This document shows positions 11,899 to 24,848 of a stretch of DNA of 64,000 nt, one piece after another. The stretch is taken from assembly GCA_024036415.1 (NCBI GenBank), contig JAMWET010003919.1, forward strand, positions 124,001 to 188,000. Direction: 5' to 3'. Numbering within the stretch: position 1 is the first letter of the stretch; each line of letters starts with the position of its first letter. Source of the stretch: Prochilodus magdalenae (lineage: Eukaryota > Chordata > Actinopteri > Characiformes > Prochilodontidae). The notes beneath the pieces are model-generated. The model ran no database searches, was not told the DNA's origin, and was given only the letters and a program-made list of their open reading frames with translations. Both the position numbers and the translations under genes were made by a program.

Positions 11899-14800
11899 CT
11901 GATGGCAGTCAGCAAAAGGTCAAGCGGACGGAAAATTTGCCCATTTATGTTTTTTCCCTAACGAATCAAAAGGTCACTGCTACCTTATCTCTGAGAGGAA
12001 AACAAAAGCTGCTGGAGCAGGAGGGTCATTTCACAGCAGCTTACGGAAACCCTGCATGCTCCTCCTTCACCTGTCCACGGTAATCCACCACACTCCTCCT
12101 TCTCCCGCCTCCCTCCATCTGCTCTGACGCCCGGGCGGTACGTGGTAATTATGGAAAAGCACAGGAGGAAAAATCAACAGGGGCTGGATAAGGCCTATCA
12201 GTTATTTGCATTGCTAAGAGGCCGGCGTGGCATAACGTGATCCCGGCTCTTCAGACATCAGGTCGTTGGCAATCATTAACCACTGAGCAGCCAAACAGGA
12301 CTTGGCCACGATCTCTACAGCTTTAAAGGGCACTCTGAGTGGACCATGCAGTTATGACTTGCCATTTAAAATCATGATATGAAACAACAACATCAACTTT
12401 AATCAGAGCATTCGGAATCAGAAGAATCTAAAAGGATCACAAGACGTGTTACCTTTCACCATCGGCTAATAGTATACCATCTGTATGTAAGAATACAGAC
12501 CGTATTAGAATACCGACAGTATTAGGTTCTTAGTAGTCTGGTGTTGTTATAAGCTCCTGCATGAATGTAATATTGATTTGGCAAATTGTTTACCTTACCA
12601 AAACCACCACAAAGTCCTTATCAGGCAGAGAAATTCACTCCTTTAGGACATTGTTTATTGACTTTGACCATCAAGTCTCAAATCTTTAGGATCATTGAGA
12701 TAAGTTTTACTCTTTGCAGTCGGGTTGCCAGCCCCTTACCATATTACTGGGAATAAATGTATTACGGTCAATTATCTATAAAGTTACAACTTACTTTACT
12801 TACTAATTACGTCTTTTTTACACAGTAAGTGCTGTTTCCAAACTTTGGCCAATAGTATAGTGTCCCACTGCCTGAACTTTATGTGCTTGGAGCATGCCAG
12901 CTCCAAACTCAGCTGCAGTGGAAGTGCTGAGGGCAGTTGGAGCGGGGTTCCAGTGCGGCCTCAGGCCAGTTACCTCTGCGAGCAGATCACTTTGTGACTT
13001 CCCGGCACCCTGTGATGTCAGCAGCACAGCTAATGCTGACATTAGTATGCAGAGCCGTGGGGAGGGTGGTGGGGAGTTGCAGAATATCATTTTTCTTGTT
13101 CATTAATGTCGTAGCAGCGTCCTGCCAGAACAGCGCACTGACAGGGCAGGCCTGCACGCAATCACTTCACAAATTGTTGAGTGTGATTTTGCCAGAGCTG
13201 CCTGAAAATGAGGAAATAACTCTGATCTTTTCTGTGTGTGTGTGTGTGGGTGTCGGTGTGCGAAGGGTGTTGAATTAACGTGGGCTGGTTGGGAAGTGAT
13301 TTTATTATTATTTTTTTTAAACAATTATACTATTACTTCAAATGGACAAAAGTACAACTGCTGTCTTTACAAATGACTTAGATCCAGTTTCTCGGTAACT
13401 GTAAATAAGGCAATACATTTATGATCACTTAACAACTTGACATGGTTAGAAGTAAGCATGCACTGATTTAGGCATGCAATTTTTGAGACTTTAATTGGTA
13501 GAACGTTAGCTTTCATTACTTCTGTGTTACAAAGCTTCAAGATAAAACTACAGAAACAACATTTGGACACCAAAACCTCTTATCTGATTGACAGGTCTCA
13601 AACTCCTGGCCCACTGTAGTAAATACTCTGTGTGTATTGACATCTACTACTAACAGTTACTATAACTATGATAAAATTATTATTATTATGATAAATATTG
13701 ACTAAAATGCAAGATGAACAAAAAGGTCTTACTAGTACAACCTTAAAAAACCTTTGTGACACTTTTTTCCCCACCAGCCCTCCTTGGAGAAGACCACCTG
13801 GCCAGTGGCCAGCTGGTAGCCTAATGGTCATCTGAACCCCCTAGTCTTTGGTATTGGTAAAACCGTGTATCCCTTTCTCCATTTTAATATCACCTCCAGT
13901 ACGTGGCTAGCGCTAATTCTTGTACATATAATTATTCAAAATGTGTCCCAGTGTGCCCAACAAGGCTGACCTTCACAGGACATGAAGCTGCAGTGCATGA
14001 CAAAGTCTTAATAAAGCTACCGTTATGTCACAGAGGTGACTGATTAATTAAAATTGATCTTTGATTAGCATGGGTGAGCACGTCGCACACATATGAGACT
14101 GGTGGCTAAGACCACTGGACACTATTCTCATTAGCACCACAGACTAACAAGGACTGCATTAACACTGCATAAACAAACTCTTGATCTTGTTTTTGTCACA
14201 ATAAGCGAATGCCAGTAATTACATGAACCCCTATACTTTACAGGACTTTACAAGACGCAAGCACATAATAATATTTTTTAGGATGACTGTAAGTGGTAGT
14301 TTATCTCTGATATTTTGTCAGTCAACCAAGACGTGGTTGGTTTTTGGAGTCTGGTTGTTCAGTTTTTGACTGGAGTTATATGGCTAATATAGCTAAAAAG
14401 TAAATGAAATGAATACCCTGCAGTTTAGTACTTGCTATGGTGGTTTCTGACAACAATTAAGAATATGTAGCATAGCTCAAACCGTCGTTGGCCTATACTG
14501 AAGCTAGGATATTGTCAGTACAGTAAAGATATGTTACTCATCAAAATATTGGTCATGGTTCTAATGTTTTTTGTTTCTTTTAGAAAGTTTAAGAATTTAC
14601 CATAATGTAACAATTTAGCCTTAAGATAGCATAATTTCGATGGGTTACTGACTTATAATAGGGATGAGGCATGGCCCGAATTGTCTGTAACTTTGGAGGA
14701 GTAGCTTTTGAGACCCCTCTAGAGAACCTCTAGTGTTTTAACAACACTTTACGGCACCACGTCACACACCAGCAACTATATATATATCTTAGCTAAGCTA

Positions 14801-15290
14801 GCTTGGTATTCCCAGAATGAACATCATGGCAGAGGCTTGCTAAAAGAGTTGAGGACTAATGGATGATCAACGAATATCCATCAGGAGAGTGTGGGTCCCT
14901 GCCAATGTTATTTATAAAAGATTGCAATGTAGCCTGTAACCTTATCTGTGTCATCCCTGTCACTGAGTTGTGTAGCTTTTTTTTTAGATTCCAAAAGTAG
15001 TCCTGTTTCAGGCTGAATGCAAAGAAATAAATTTACATTGTACATGTAATTTTGGTCATTTATCTATCGAAACAACCAAAATGGTGAGTGAAATCTGTTT
15101 TGTCCATGCTTGTGCATGCGAAGTGGAGCCGGATTCTGTAATCTCTCAGTTTGTCAGTAAATGCAGTTTACAAAGTTTAAGTGCCCTAAAGTTTGTCTGG
15201 GCATTGGTTCATTTTTATAGATGACAATATGTCCTACAAAAAAACACCTATATAAGTCTTTTTGAGTTTTGATCGTGATGTACGCATGCG
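11899..15290. other. Intergenic stretch with three candidate conserved non-coding blocks
   Basis: No gene is supported. Three repeat-free blocks look by eye like conserved regulatory sequence. 12115-12330 includes a perfect octamer ATTTGCAT at 12204-12211 and nearby GGTAATTAT. 12880-13220 is GC-balanced with several CAG and GGCCT words. 13990-14220 has GATTAATTA and a TCF/LEF-type CTTTGAT at 14059-14065. Individual motifs of this length occur by chance, so the calls are weak. A short TG run lies at 13233-13248. Confidence 0.3.
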
Positions 15291-15450
15291 GTTAGCATTA
15301 TGCTAAACTCTTAACATTACATTTCTGTATATGTTAGCTACATTAGCCTTGCAGCTCCAATGAAAGATTTAAAGTAGCGAACATCAGACACCAAATATGG
15401 CTTTACTTATGGGCTACATTTGGGGTAAGCGGAAAATTGAGTGAATTTGA
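15291..15450. repeat. Interspersed repeat, copy 1 (partner at 25.60 kb)
   Basis: Aligns with 25600-25735 in the same orientation through 'ttagccttg.agctccaat', 'taaagtag', 'acatttggggtaag' and 'ggaaaa'. The copies are diverged and contain indels. Class not assignable. Confidence 0.55.
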
Positions 15451-16163
15451 GTTTTGGCCAAACCGTTGCTCAACAATGTGCTAGCCCACAGCAGTTCTGC
15501 CCAGAATAGCATAGGCAGCAGAGCGGGGAGGTTTCACCTTTTGGCTCTCAGTACGCACCCCACATGCTCTCCAAGGCCTCTCAGACAGGTCGAGTCAGAA
15601 ACCACAGGTGGAAGTCTAAACTTGGCACTGTATGCTATCACCCTTCCACTGACTACAACACGACAAGCAGGATACGGTTCATAACCTGTTGTTCATTGAG
15701 GTTGCTGTTTTAAACTGATCTGAGGGGTTTTGCAGGCAATGGCAATTGAGGAAGCTGTGCCTGTATTAAAATGGAAGTCAGCTACAATATGGAACCACCA
15801 ATTAGCTGGAATTAGTTGAAGTGAGTATCGCCATATACTTTCGTTTACACAAGAAAATCCTGATGATTCAGTACTGTCCATACATGGGAATCGATGAGGA
15901 AGTAAGCTTTGGTGGAAGTGTTTTTTGCCTTTCTACCCTGATCTGGATTCGCTTCCTCTACTGCAGTAGTAAATTACATTAAGGATTTTGAAACAATAAA
16001 ACTGGTTCTAGTACACAGGTAATAAGCATTTTCCACAAACAGCAGGAAATTAAACCTGGTAAGCATGGCTGATGCCTAGTTCTTGACAAACAGCAGGTCT
16101 CACTCAAGAGAGCTGGTGTTGGTTTCTTCTTCTTCATGGCCTATGAAAGTTCCTGTCTATCCA
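15451..16163. other. Intergenic stretch, no supported feature
   Basis: An open frame at 15454-15684 (+) has no recognisable domain. Nothing else seen. Confidence 0.5.
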
Positions 16164-16215
16164 CCTATCCACCTATCACTTGTAAAACACCTATCCACCT
16201 ATCACTTGTAAAACA
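16164..16215. repeat. 26-bp tandem duplication, two perfect units
   Basis: The unit CCTATCCACC + TATCACTTGTAAAACA occurs twice head to tail with no differences. It is preceded by one more partial CTATCCAC. Recent slippage or duplication. Confidence 0.9.
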
Positions 16216-16672
16216 TATCTGTGAATAGTCGTGTCCCCTTTCTAGTTTCAGATACAAGAATAAAATCATAGCATTTTACACACCATTTTGCCATCTGGAA
16301 AAAATATATTTATTTCGTTAAGATGCTGTAAAACAGTACTCTGCTGTGGTACTGATAGAAATACTGTAGTTCAAGGGTCTGTTAAAGTTTCGAAATGTAC
16401 CATTCACTCCAAAGTCCATACAATCCATGTTTGGAGATGAACCAAAAGCAGCCTGTTTTGAATTCACCATGGTTGTAGCCTTATTTACATGGGCTGTGTT
16501 TGAATAAGGCCTAGTACTTTGCAACCACTGATATTAGAAGTCGTTTACATTTATTAACCTAAAGGCACAGCAACATAAACAACCTAGGGAAAATAAATGT
16601 AGACACTTTACAGGCAAACTTTTCTGTAAATAAGTACCTCCAAATGACATTTTATTGTGAAAACTAATAAAA
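16216..16672. other. Intergenic stretch left of the foldback element
   Basis: AT-rich, no supported feature apart from the TAAAA direct repeat at its right edge. Confidence 0.5.
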
Positions 16673-17303
16673 ATCTTCTACCAAAAACACTTCTTCATAT
16701 CAAGATAAAAATGTGCATGATTTTAAGTTTAGTATTTCCACATAAACTAAAACTATCAAGAAAATATGAAGAAATATTGAAGGGATATGTTTAACAATAT
16801 ATGCGGTATATTGTTTCATAACAGCACTTTGTACCCCAAGAAGTGACAGTAGCATTGAGCTGAATTAATCCAACATAAAAAGTAAAGAAGTAGCTCTGCT
16901 TTAAAAGTGTTATGAAATCTTGTCAATCATTCAGAAGGTGCTGCTCTCGGTTAGATCATCTAATAACAAGCAGTCAATAAAACGAAGAATAAACCTAATG
17001 ATGGCAAGCAGCGATTACCATCAACACTTGCTCTTGCCATGAATCCATGTTTGGCAGCTGAAAGAAGTGATATAAGTAGAAGCAAATGTATTGTATTGGT
17101 GTTGCTTTCCACCACCGGAGACACTCTTGGCAAGTAAAAGGATGAAGTTTGCTGTTATGAAACAATATACCGCATATATTGTTAAACATATCCCTTCAAT
17201 ATTTCTTCATATTTTCTTGATAGTTTTAGTTTATGTGGAAATACTAAACTTAAAATCATGCACATTTCTATCTTGATATGAAGAAGTGTTTTTGGTAGAA
17301 GAT
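16673..17303. mobile_element. Long-inverted-repeat (foldback) element, 631 bp
   Basis: Two arms of 154 bp, 16673-16826 and 17150-17303, are inverted copies differing at a single position (an A at about 16707 against G). They enclose a 323-bp unique core. The outer ends read ATCTTCTACC inward, and the element is flanked by a direct TAAAA at 16668-16672 and 17304-17308, which looks like a 5-bp target duplication. No frame encodes a transposase. Best reading: a recently inserted or gene-converted non-autonomous DNA element with very long terminal inverted repeats. An assembly artefact or local inverted duplication are alternatives. A transcript would fold into a 154-bp duplex. Confidence 0.7.
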
Positions 17304-18522
17304 TAAAATGGTAAGTAAATAGCTGTTAGTGCTAACAATGAGGAGGGGGGACTGTGCATTTCCTTGTTTCTTATGATAAGTGTGCACCTCAACTTTCTGT
17401 TTATATGTTGCCCCCTATTGTTTGGTGTAATAATTTGGCAGCTTGCAACAACTTATGCATTAAACATTTAATGCACAATTTATACTATTCACAATACTTT
17501 TTATTTCATGCATTTGACATATTAATAACAACAAAAAAAACATAAAATTTGGCCTGAGCAAAAGTTATGCAAAAAATAATGTCTTTCCAGGATGGTAAAC
17601 ACAAATACATAGAAAGTGAGCACAAAAAACTTTCTTGGGTTCTTTAAATAGATCCCATAGAAAATAACACCCACTGCCGCATTAATGACCAGTGTCACCA
17701 GCTTAATCCATCTGGCCTTATCCCATGCCAAAGCCATGAAGGTATCCTTTGAGTTATGACTAAACCAGATACTCTGAAGTTGCCAGCTCCTGACTCCTGA
17801 CTGATTTCTTTAGCTCTGCCATAGCTTGGGGTGTCATACAGACTGTTTAGCAACACCATCTGCACCTGTTCAGAGATATAAGGCAGTCATTTAATGGGCT
17901 CTCCAGGTCAGAGAGAGAAAGGGCAGGGGGTTTGGGCACCTCACAGATGTTTAAAGTGATGCTGACCTAGTGTTTCCCATAGGTCTGCGTTTCCCATAGG
18001 TCTGCGTAGGGAGTACTTTCCTGCTTATGGGTAAATGGTTTTATACAGGGTGAGACAGACCGACCACCAGGGGAGATAAACCCATTTGCTAGAAGCAAAT
18101 GACTGGCTTGTACTTGAAACACCCTCCTCCTACTACTGCAGGGTCACTATCTGTCTATGTGATATAGTCTCCTTGAAATTGAGGCTATGGCCCACAGGGA
18201 ACATCCTGATTAACAACCTCTTTTGCTCTACAAATACTTTGCCTTCCCAATAGAAACAGTGTATTTTCTTTTATGTAAAATGACACTTGGAAATGTTTTA
18301 CAAATGGATGTGGTGGGTGGGGTGGGGCTACACCCACCACTCCAGATTTCAGAATGCTCAAAAGAAAAATGATGTCAATGAAAGTGTTATTAAACCTAAC
18401 TTGTCCTGTGCTCTTGTAACACGGTTTGAATCCTCAGTCGCTGACTCAGTCTGCATGCTTGTACTCTTTTTCCACCCTAAAGAAATTGAACTGACCTTCA
18501 CTCTGCTCCTTTGATCATCACC
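17304..18522. other. Intergenic stretch with one small tandem repeat
   Basis: A perfect 17-bp tandem pair, GTTTCCCATAGGTCTGC, occupies 17972-18005. Otherwise there is no feature I can support. Confidence 0.5.
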
Positions 18523-18885
18523 GATTTTCAGCAGCCCAATACCCACAGCGGTTGCATGCTTTCACTGATTGCATACAATCAGATTTGAAATTAATAAAAG
18601 CAGAGAGTAAGGCATTATTGTACAGAACTACTTTTTAAGCCAATCTGTAAACATGGCGTTTCCTTAGTATTGCTTCAGACTTTGGGATATAGGGTCGTAC
18701 ATCTTCTTAACATTGGCCACTTCCTACCTAGTTAATGAACCAGCTTAGTAATAAAGGTGACTGTGGTAAAGAAAACAAAGCAGGAATGAGACAGTAATGT
18801 GTGGTAATCCGTCTGTTTGTTATAATAACCAAAAATTAACTTTTATTTTCTTTTTCTTTTGTCATGAAAAGTGCATTGTAGTCAG
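18523..18885 (+). repeat. Duplicated block, copy 1 of 2 (partner 20380-20757)
   Basis: Aligns end to end with 20380-20757 in the same orientation at roughly 85% identity judged by eye. Long exact shared words include 'agaactactttttaagc', 'cttcttaacattggccact' and 'aaagaaaacaaagcagg'. The copies start at 'ttttcagcagc' and end after 'gaaagtgcattg' or its variant. The spacing of about 1.9 kb and equal orientation fit a local segmental duplication, or two insertions of one unknown repeat. No ORF or terminal repeat is apparent. Confidence 0.75.
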
Positions 18886-20379
18886 TAAGTTCAGCTTCAC
18901 TTCACTTTATTGATTTCATTGAGACATGCCTTCCACCCTCAACCTGTAACCCACCCCCTTATAATAAAGTTCTGGATATGCCATTGGTGTGAACAATGTT
19001 TATAAAAAACATCCATGTGATATAAAGAAGCTATTTCAAATAAGCCCCCCCCCCCCCTCCCCCCACCCCAGAAAACTCTACATACAAAACACAAACTACT
19101 GGGGAACTTTTCTTACTAAAAGTAGGGCATCACTTTCAGACAGTCATCTAGGCAAAACACAAGACATCAACGCTGAATAAGCATCACTTGTCAACAATGA
19201 GTCACATAACGGTGATAATGTAAATCATATGGAGCCTACTGCTAAAGAAACAAACACACATTAAAATTCAATTTAACACACTAATTAGATTTACCATTTA
19301 TAAAAGAATCTGCACATCCGAATTGGACAACGTCTAAACTCCTTGTCTGCCATCCATGCTTCCTCTTAGTCATGCGTCAGTCAGTGTAAGGTTACATCGT
19401 AGAGTTGACGTATGTTCCCTCAATCTCTCTCCTTGGTTTAACATACCCTGTCTTACGAAGTGAGAGGGTAAAGGAGCTATCATATTCAGCAAATGCAAGA
19501 ACTATCATTTATGACTAATACACACACATGTGTGGGTGTTTTGGGTCCTTTGCCAACTGAACACATTTTGGTTTTCAGTAAATCATTTAAAAAGTATTTT
19601 AGAAAGATTTATTTTTTTTAATTCAAGCAACCTACATATCACTGCTATGTCAGTGTAGACACCTGCTGTTTATAAAGAATTCAGATAAAAAAACATTAGT
19701 GCATATGTTAAAACTTACTCCAGGGTTCAGTCTTACGAACTGAGGGACTAGTTGTAAGAGTAAGTAAAAAGTAATAAAAATGAGCCAAAGAGTTCATGGT
19801 AGTAGCGGTTTCTTTTTTGTATTACTCTTGTATATATATTTGCATTTTAAGTATGGTTATTAAAGATATCGTTGTCAAAGCTTTTAATTGCCGTCTCAGT
19901 TATTAAAACTGTGCTATTAAACTTACTGGCTGTGCCACCTCTCTTTTCAGATCATTTCAAATTTAACAGACATTTACTTAGACACCCATAGAAACCTTTG
20001 TCTTTGAGAATTTGAGTCCTACATGCCCTTTGTTCTATACTTAAAAGTCAAAATAAAAGTCTTTTATTTTTGGTTGCGTTGCCTGATGTGAAGAAAACAA
20101 GAACTTCAAAGCTTTCAAAGGGTTTTGTAAATTGTGTGAAAACTTTAGATGATTGGAAGTAAAAATAAACTGAAACAAACTTAATATGGACACATCTTTT
20201 ACACTGATTCAACAGAGGTACTATTTAATCATTTGAAATACTGTATGTCGTGTATTATTTCTGGGTAAGTAATGAACTTGGACAAATGTCCCAAACATAA
20301 GTACTCAATACAACCAGACAAGCCTTCTAAAAATAAATGTAATTGCATGTTTATATGACATCTGTAGACCTCCACTCCT
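18886..20379. other. Intergenic stretch between duplicated blocks
   Basis: Holds a poly-C tract (listed separately). Otherwise AT-rich sequence without recognisable features. Confidence 0.5.
19045..19070. repeat. Poly-C tract with few interruptions
   Basis: Thirteen consecutive C followed by T and further C-rich sequence. Prone to sequencing error and slippage. Confidence 0.9.
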
Positions 20380-20757
20380 CAGTTTTCAGCAGCTGCTATC
20401 CCCACAGTAGTTGCACGCTTTCACAGATTGCATATCATCAGATTTGAAATGAGTAAAGGCTGAGAATAAGGCAATAATGCACAGAACTACTTTTTAAGCA
20501 AAGCTATAAACGTGACTTTTCCGTAGTGTTGCTTCAGACTTCGGGGTATAGGGCTGTACTTCTTCTTAACATTGGCCACTACCTACCTAGTTAATGAACT
20601 ATGTTAGTAATAAATCCGACTGTAGTAAAGAAAACAAAGCAGGAATGAGATGGTAATGTGTGGTAATATGTCTGCTGTTATAATGACCAAAAATTATATG
20701 TTCTGTTAAACTTGGATTTTGTTTTTCTTTTGCCATTGAAAGTGCATTGAAGTAGCC
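20380..20757 (+). repeat. Duplicated block, copy 2 of 2 (partner 18523-18885)
   Basis: See copy 1. This copy has a small insertion near its right end ('atatgttctgttaaacttggat'). Confidence 0.75.
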
Positions 20758-23700
20758 TATATTTGGTGGATCTATGCATAAAAACTATGTACATACTATT
20801 TAAATATGTGTATATACACACATATGTGTGTGTCTGTGTGTGTGTGGAAGATGGCCAAAAGCCAACTTGTACCTATTTACCTACATAAAATATTCACAGT
20901 TATATTTAACATCACTCTAGGCTGTGCCCTGTTCTGCCCTATACCAATTATCACTCGATTATGCATTCATAAACTATTTCATATTTGATTCAAGCTTGAT
21001 GTGAGTCCAAAGAGTGAACGTTCTTGGTCAAGATATTGATATTAGCTAGGGGTTTAAGAATATCCAGATCCTAACTGGGTCCTTTAAATCCAGGCTTAAT
21101 CGGGCTAGTGTGGAGGAATTAAGAGCTTGCCCTGGTCATGGCATTCACAATGGACCAGGCTGTCATTTCCCTATTAACACTGTAAACAGAAGTGCAGTAA
21201 TGTCTGAAATGAAGGTAAAACCCTTCTTTCACTATCAGCCCTGGCACACTGACCACTTGCTGCAGCCGAACTACTATTGGGAACTTAGCTGAATTAACTA
21301 CGACAAAGAGACAGCTTCAAAAGCCTTGTGTCTCTGGAGAGAGGAAAGCTTTCTCTCCTCAGCCTCCTTTGAATGGTGTCTTAGTTGCCAAGAAGGAGCG
21401 AAACCGCCTCAAGGTCTTTTAGGGAATTCTTGAGAGACTAAAAAAACAAGGAGGTAAAGACTGAGAGATGAGAAAAAAGAGAGAGAGAAAAAAGAAGCAC
21501 AGATCGCAAGGCTTATACGGCTCATAGTCTGACAGAACCAATTTCTCTCAAGCTGATTATTTCACTAGTGCACACTGCTAATCAGAAGGTGCTTGCGGCT
21601 AATGGTCGAGCTAGCAGAGTCTTATATGACTGACCAGCTCTTTGATAGGTCACACAGCTAGCTAGGGCTAATTAGTAAAGAGAGAAAGAAGGAAAGAAAA
21701 AAAGCTAGCTGGTTCTAAGAGGCTGCAAAGTCTGAACGTGGGCTGATGGTTCATGGCTAGCCAGTTGTCCTCTGGGTTTGCAAGTCCGAATGACATGATA
21801 AATTAATGAAGGTGTTGAAGTGTAGTGTGTGGGAGCGGGGCATACAGAGCAGAGCAGCTCACACTGACTAGCTGACTAGCAATGAATAATGTCAGACATG
21901 GTGCTCCCAATTGTGGCTGCTACTATCTGTGCAAAAAGAAGTGCGAGAGGGGAAGGTGCTGATGTACACACATATAAAAGGCGCATTAACACTCTTTCAC
22001 TCCATATTGCTTTTCCCAGCCCAGAGCTGTCAATATTTTCCTCTAGATGCTTCAGCGTTCTTTCATAACACCAGTCAGAAGTCCTATGCATTTTTAGTGC
22101 CTGACTTCATTCAACGGGTTTTGGCAGCCCAAGTCACTACAAACTGAAACTTTTATAGGCTACGGTGAAACAGAAAGCAGACTGGAGGAGGGTGAATACG
22201 ATATTTTAGCAAGGTAGACTGTTAATCACACATTTTCTATAGTGGAAATTCAAACTGACAGTTTTTAAGTGGACATCCGGATGTGTTCTGCTAAGATGAA
22301 CATGTCGAATCATAAATATAAAGCTTTCTATGTCAGTAGTAAGTCAAGAGAACAGCTGGACACTTTCATTTTAAGTTTGGAGGTCCGTCTTGGGATATAA
22401 GTTGTATTGCATCCATGTTTTCTTTAAATCCCAATAAAATCCATCACAACACATGTAAACCTACTGAAACAGCAGATGAGCTGCTCTGAGTAGGAGAGGT
22501 GCTAACATTCCTGTTAAGCTAAACATGTTCTGCCCCGTGTAGCTGTGCCTGGACAGAACAAGACGAGTATTACAAAACACTCATTAGCGCTGAGTGGCTA
22601 TATTAGTGCTATGTTGGCGTCTGTAGGCTATGTCATGGAGTAAAGCTGACCTTAATCCCCACCTACACTATGCCTGTGGGTCAGAATGGCCAGCGTCTTT
22701 CTCACGCGGAACCTATTCACCTATTCTTAGGGCTCAGCTCTCCCCTGATTAGCCTTACTATTTGTGCAGCACCAAATCTGCACTTAGGCTCCTTCAACAG
22801 CCTGCAAATCCACCTCATCCTATCCTGCTCACCGGCTAACCCCTGCACTCACTTGCTGGACGAAGAAGCCCAAGCACTCCTTTCCCAGGCAAGCTTTGTG
22901 TGTGGTCAGTAGAGGCAGGAAGATAGGTAGATAACATTAGCTAACAATAGCTAGCTTGTTTTTCTAGTCTTATTGATTAACCTGAATGTTAAAAGAGAAC
23001 AGACTAGAGGAACATTGGGGATGGCTTTACACTGGAAGACTGCTGCTAGGCTAACGTTAGCCTGCTTACATGACAAAAGAACCCTGGACTAGCCAGATTA
23101 TTTTCCCACATAGAAGATATATCTACGTTTATCTCGTCATCAGGTTTTAAGTGTGTCACCTAAATAAAATTTTTTAACTATGCCTGATATAAAATTATTT
23201 AGTTAAAAATGTTGTTGCTGAGATGAAAAAGTATTTCTGCCAGAAAGACAAAATTTAAGTAATTTTATTTTAATCCTCAATGAGTTGTACAATTTGAAGG
23301 ATAACGAGTCTTAGGGAATTGCCCCGTCATGGGCCCAGGTCTTGAAGCATATGGACAGCAGCAACGGAGGCTACAGCCTGGACAACAGGACCAAACTGGG
23401 GAAAGTAGGAGAAGAACATCAAAACGTCGGCATCTAAAAGCAGTAGAACAGGAACGCAAGTTGAATCCTTTTAAAGTCAGGTGGCTCACTACAATTGTTT
23501 GAATGAATGAATGACGTGGCATTTAGGGTCTTCCTGGCAGAACTTGCGCTAAAGCTTTTATATACTAAACTATTTTATTAAATATAACAAAAGTAATAAA
23601 TCAAGGAAGGATAAGTAAATTGGACTGTCAGTGGAAAATGAGAGATGAAAAATTACATTGTCTCTAGGCCCAATTGTCTCCTTAACTACAAGCCAAGAAA

Positions 23701-23919
23701 ACAGAGTATAACCCCAGTGGACCACCAGCTTCACCATCAGTGGGCCAACAGTGATTCTCTTACCATCAGGGGTTATGCACAATGGGATTCTCTAAGGCCT
23801 GGTTAATGTGTACAACAACAATCACTCAAATAACATTGGATTTTTGTTATTATTGTTATCGTACAAGTTAGCAGCAATGGATGTAGATAAACTGATCATC
23901 ACCAGCATATATTGTATTT
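20758..23919. other. Intergenic stretch, no supported gene
   Basis: Includes a small alternating TG/CA stretch with dyad symmetry near 20804-20846 and short GA-rich patches near 21470-21490 and 21680-21700. Open frames in 21.9-22.1 and 22.67-22.91 kb show no recognisable domain. Confidence 0.45.
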
Positions 23920-24025
23920 TGACACTGGCATGCTGGTTAACAAGTTTGCCCATACTGGGCTGACAAGCTTAACCAGCAACAGACCAGCATAACCCAGCAA
24001 AGACCATGTTTTTTTTTCAGCAGGG
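23920..24025. repeat. Minisatellite-like / MITE-type repeat with 'accagca' motif
   Basis: The words 'gctggttaa', 'ttaaccagca', 'accagcata' and 'cccagcaaagacca' recur with dyad symmetry, followed by a T run and 'cagcagggct'. This organisation matches a common fish DNA repeat with AACCAGCA units as I remember it. Class uncertain. Confidence 0.5.
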
Positions 24026-24797
24026 CTATGGGCATCAATATGTCCAATTTTATAGATTCACATAGAAATGTTCTGATAAAGAAAAATTTAGCATTCAAAT
24101 CAAGCATTCAAATCTGAGTAAAAATATAACCACCGGGACAATTTAATTTCAACAGCTGCACATATTCATCTTGTTCATCGTCTTTTCCCTACAGGTAATT
24201 TCTCATTGCTCTTTGTGTATGCAATTGGAGTCACCCCACAGGTCCCTCCTCATTTGGAATTCAGGCCGGTGATTCTGAGATACAGACCCGAGAACAGAGA
24301 TACATGCAATGTTCCCTTACCTGAGCTAAAGTTGTAATAGCTTGTTTTACCAGGGGAGTTAATTAGCTGAGCGCAAAAGCACAGGCATTATAATGAGGAA
24401 ATCTGCAATGACAGGGGCCACAGGAACCCTACAGGCCACAGAGAGAGCCTGGAAGCCAGTATGGAGGCAGGGAAAGTGGAGGAGAGGGATGGGGAGAACG
24501 CTCACCTGCTTACACTGCGGAGCTATGTTTCGGCTTTCCCAGATGAATTCATTACAGGCTTAGCACCAGTGAAAACACTTCCTTTTCAGCCTCATTCTCA
24601 CTCTCTCTTACACTCACTCACTCATGTTGATTTTTTTATACCTTCCTTTCTCTGTTTTGCTTTTCCTTGTTTATAGAAGCTTGTTTACAGGTACGTATAG
24701 TAATTTAAAGGAACATTAAATTCTACCTGCCAGTAGTAATAGACACCTCAAAACATACATACAGCACAAACCTGGCTCAGCATCCGCCCACTGATAA

Positions 24798-24848
<51 letters not shown>
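24798..24848. repeat. (ATT)n microsatellite
   Basis: About 17 uninterrupted ATT units. Confidence 0.97.

Noticed and set aside
11672..11902. Open frame rich in Arg-Glu
   Set aside because: It is the translation of the GA array; no coding evidence.
13598..13640. 'tctcaaactcctggcccactgt', like a common fish repeat
   Set aside because: Too short and diverged to support a call.
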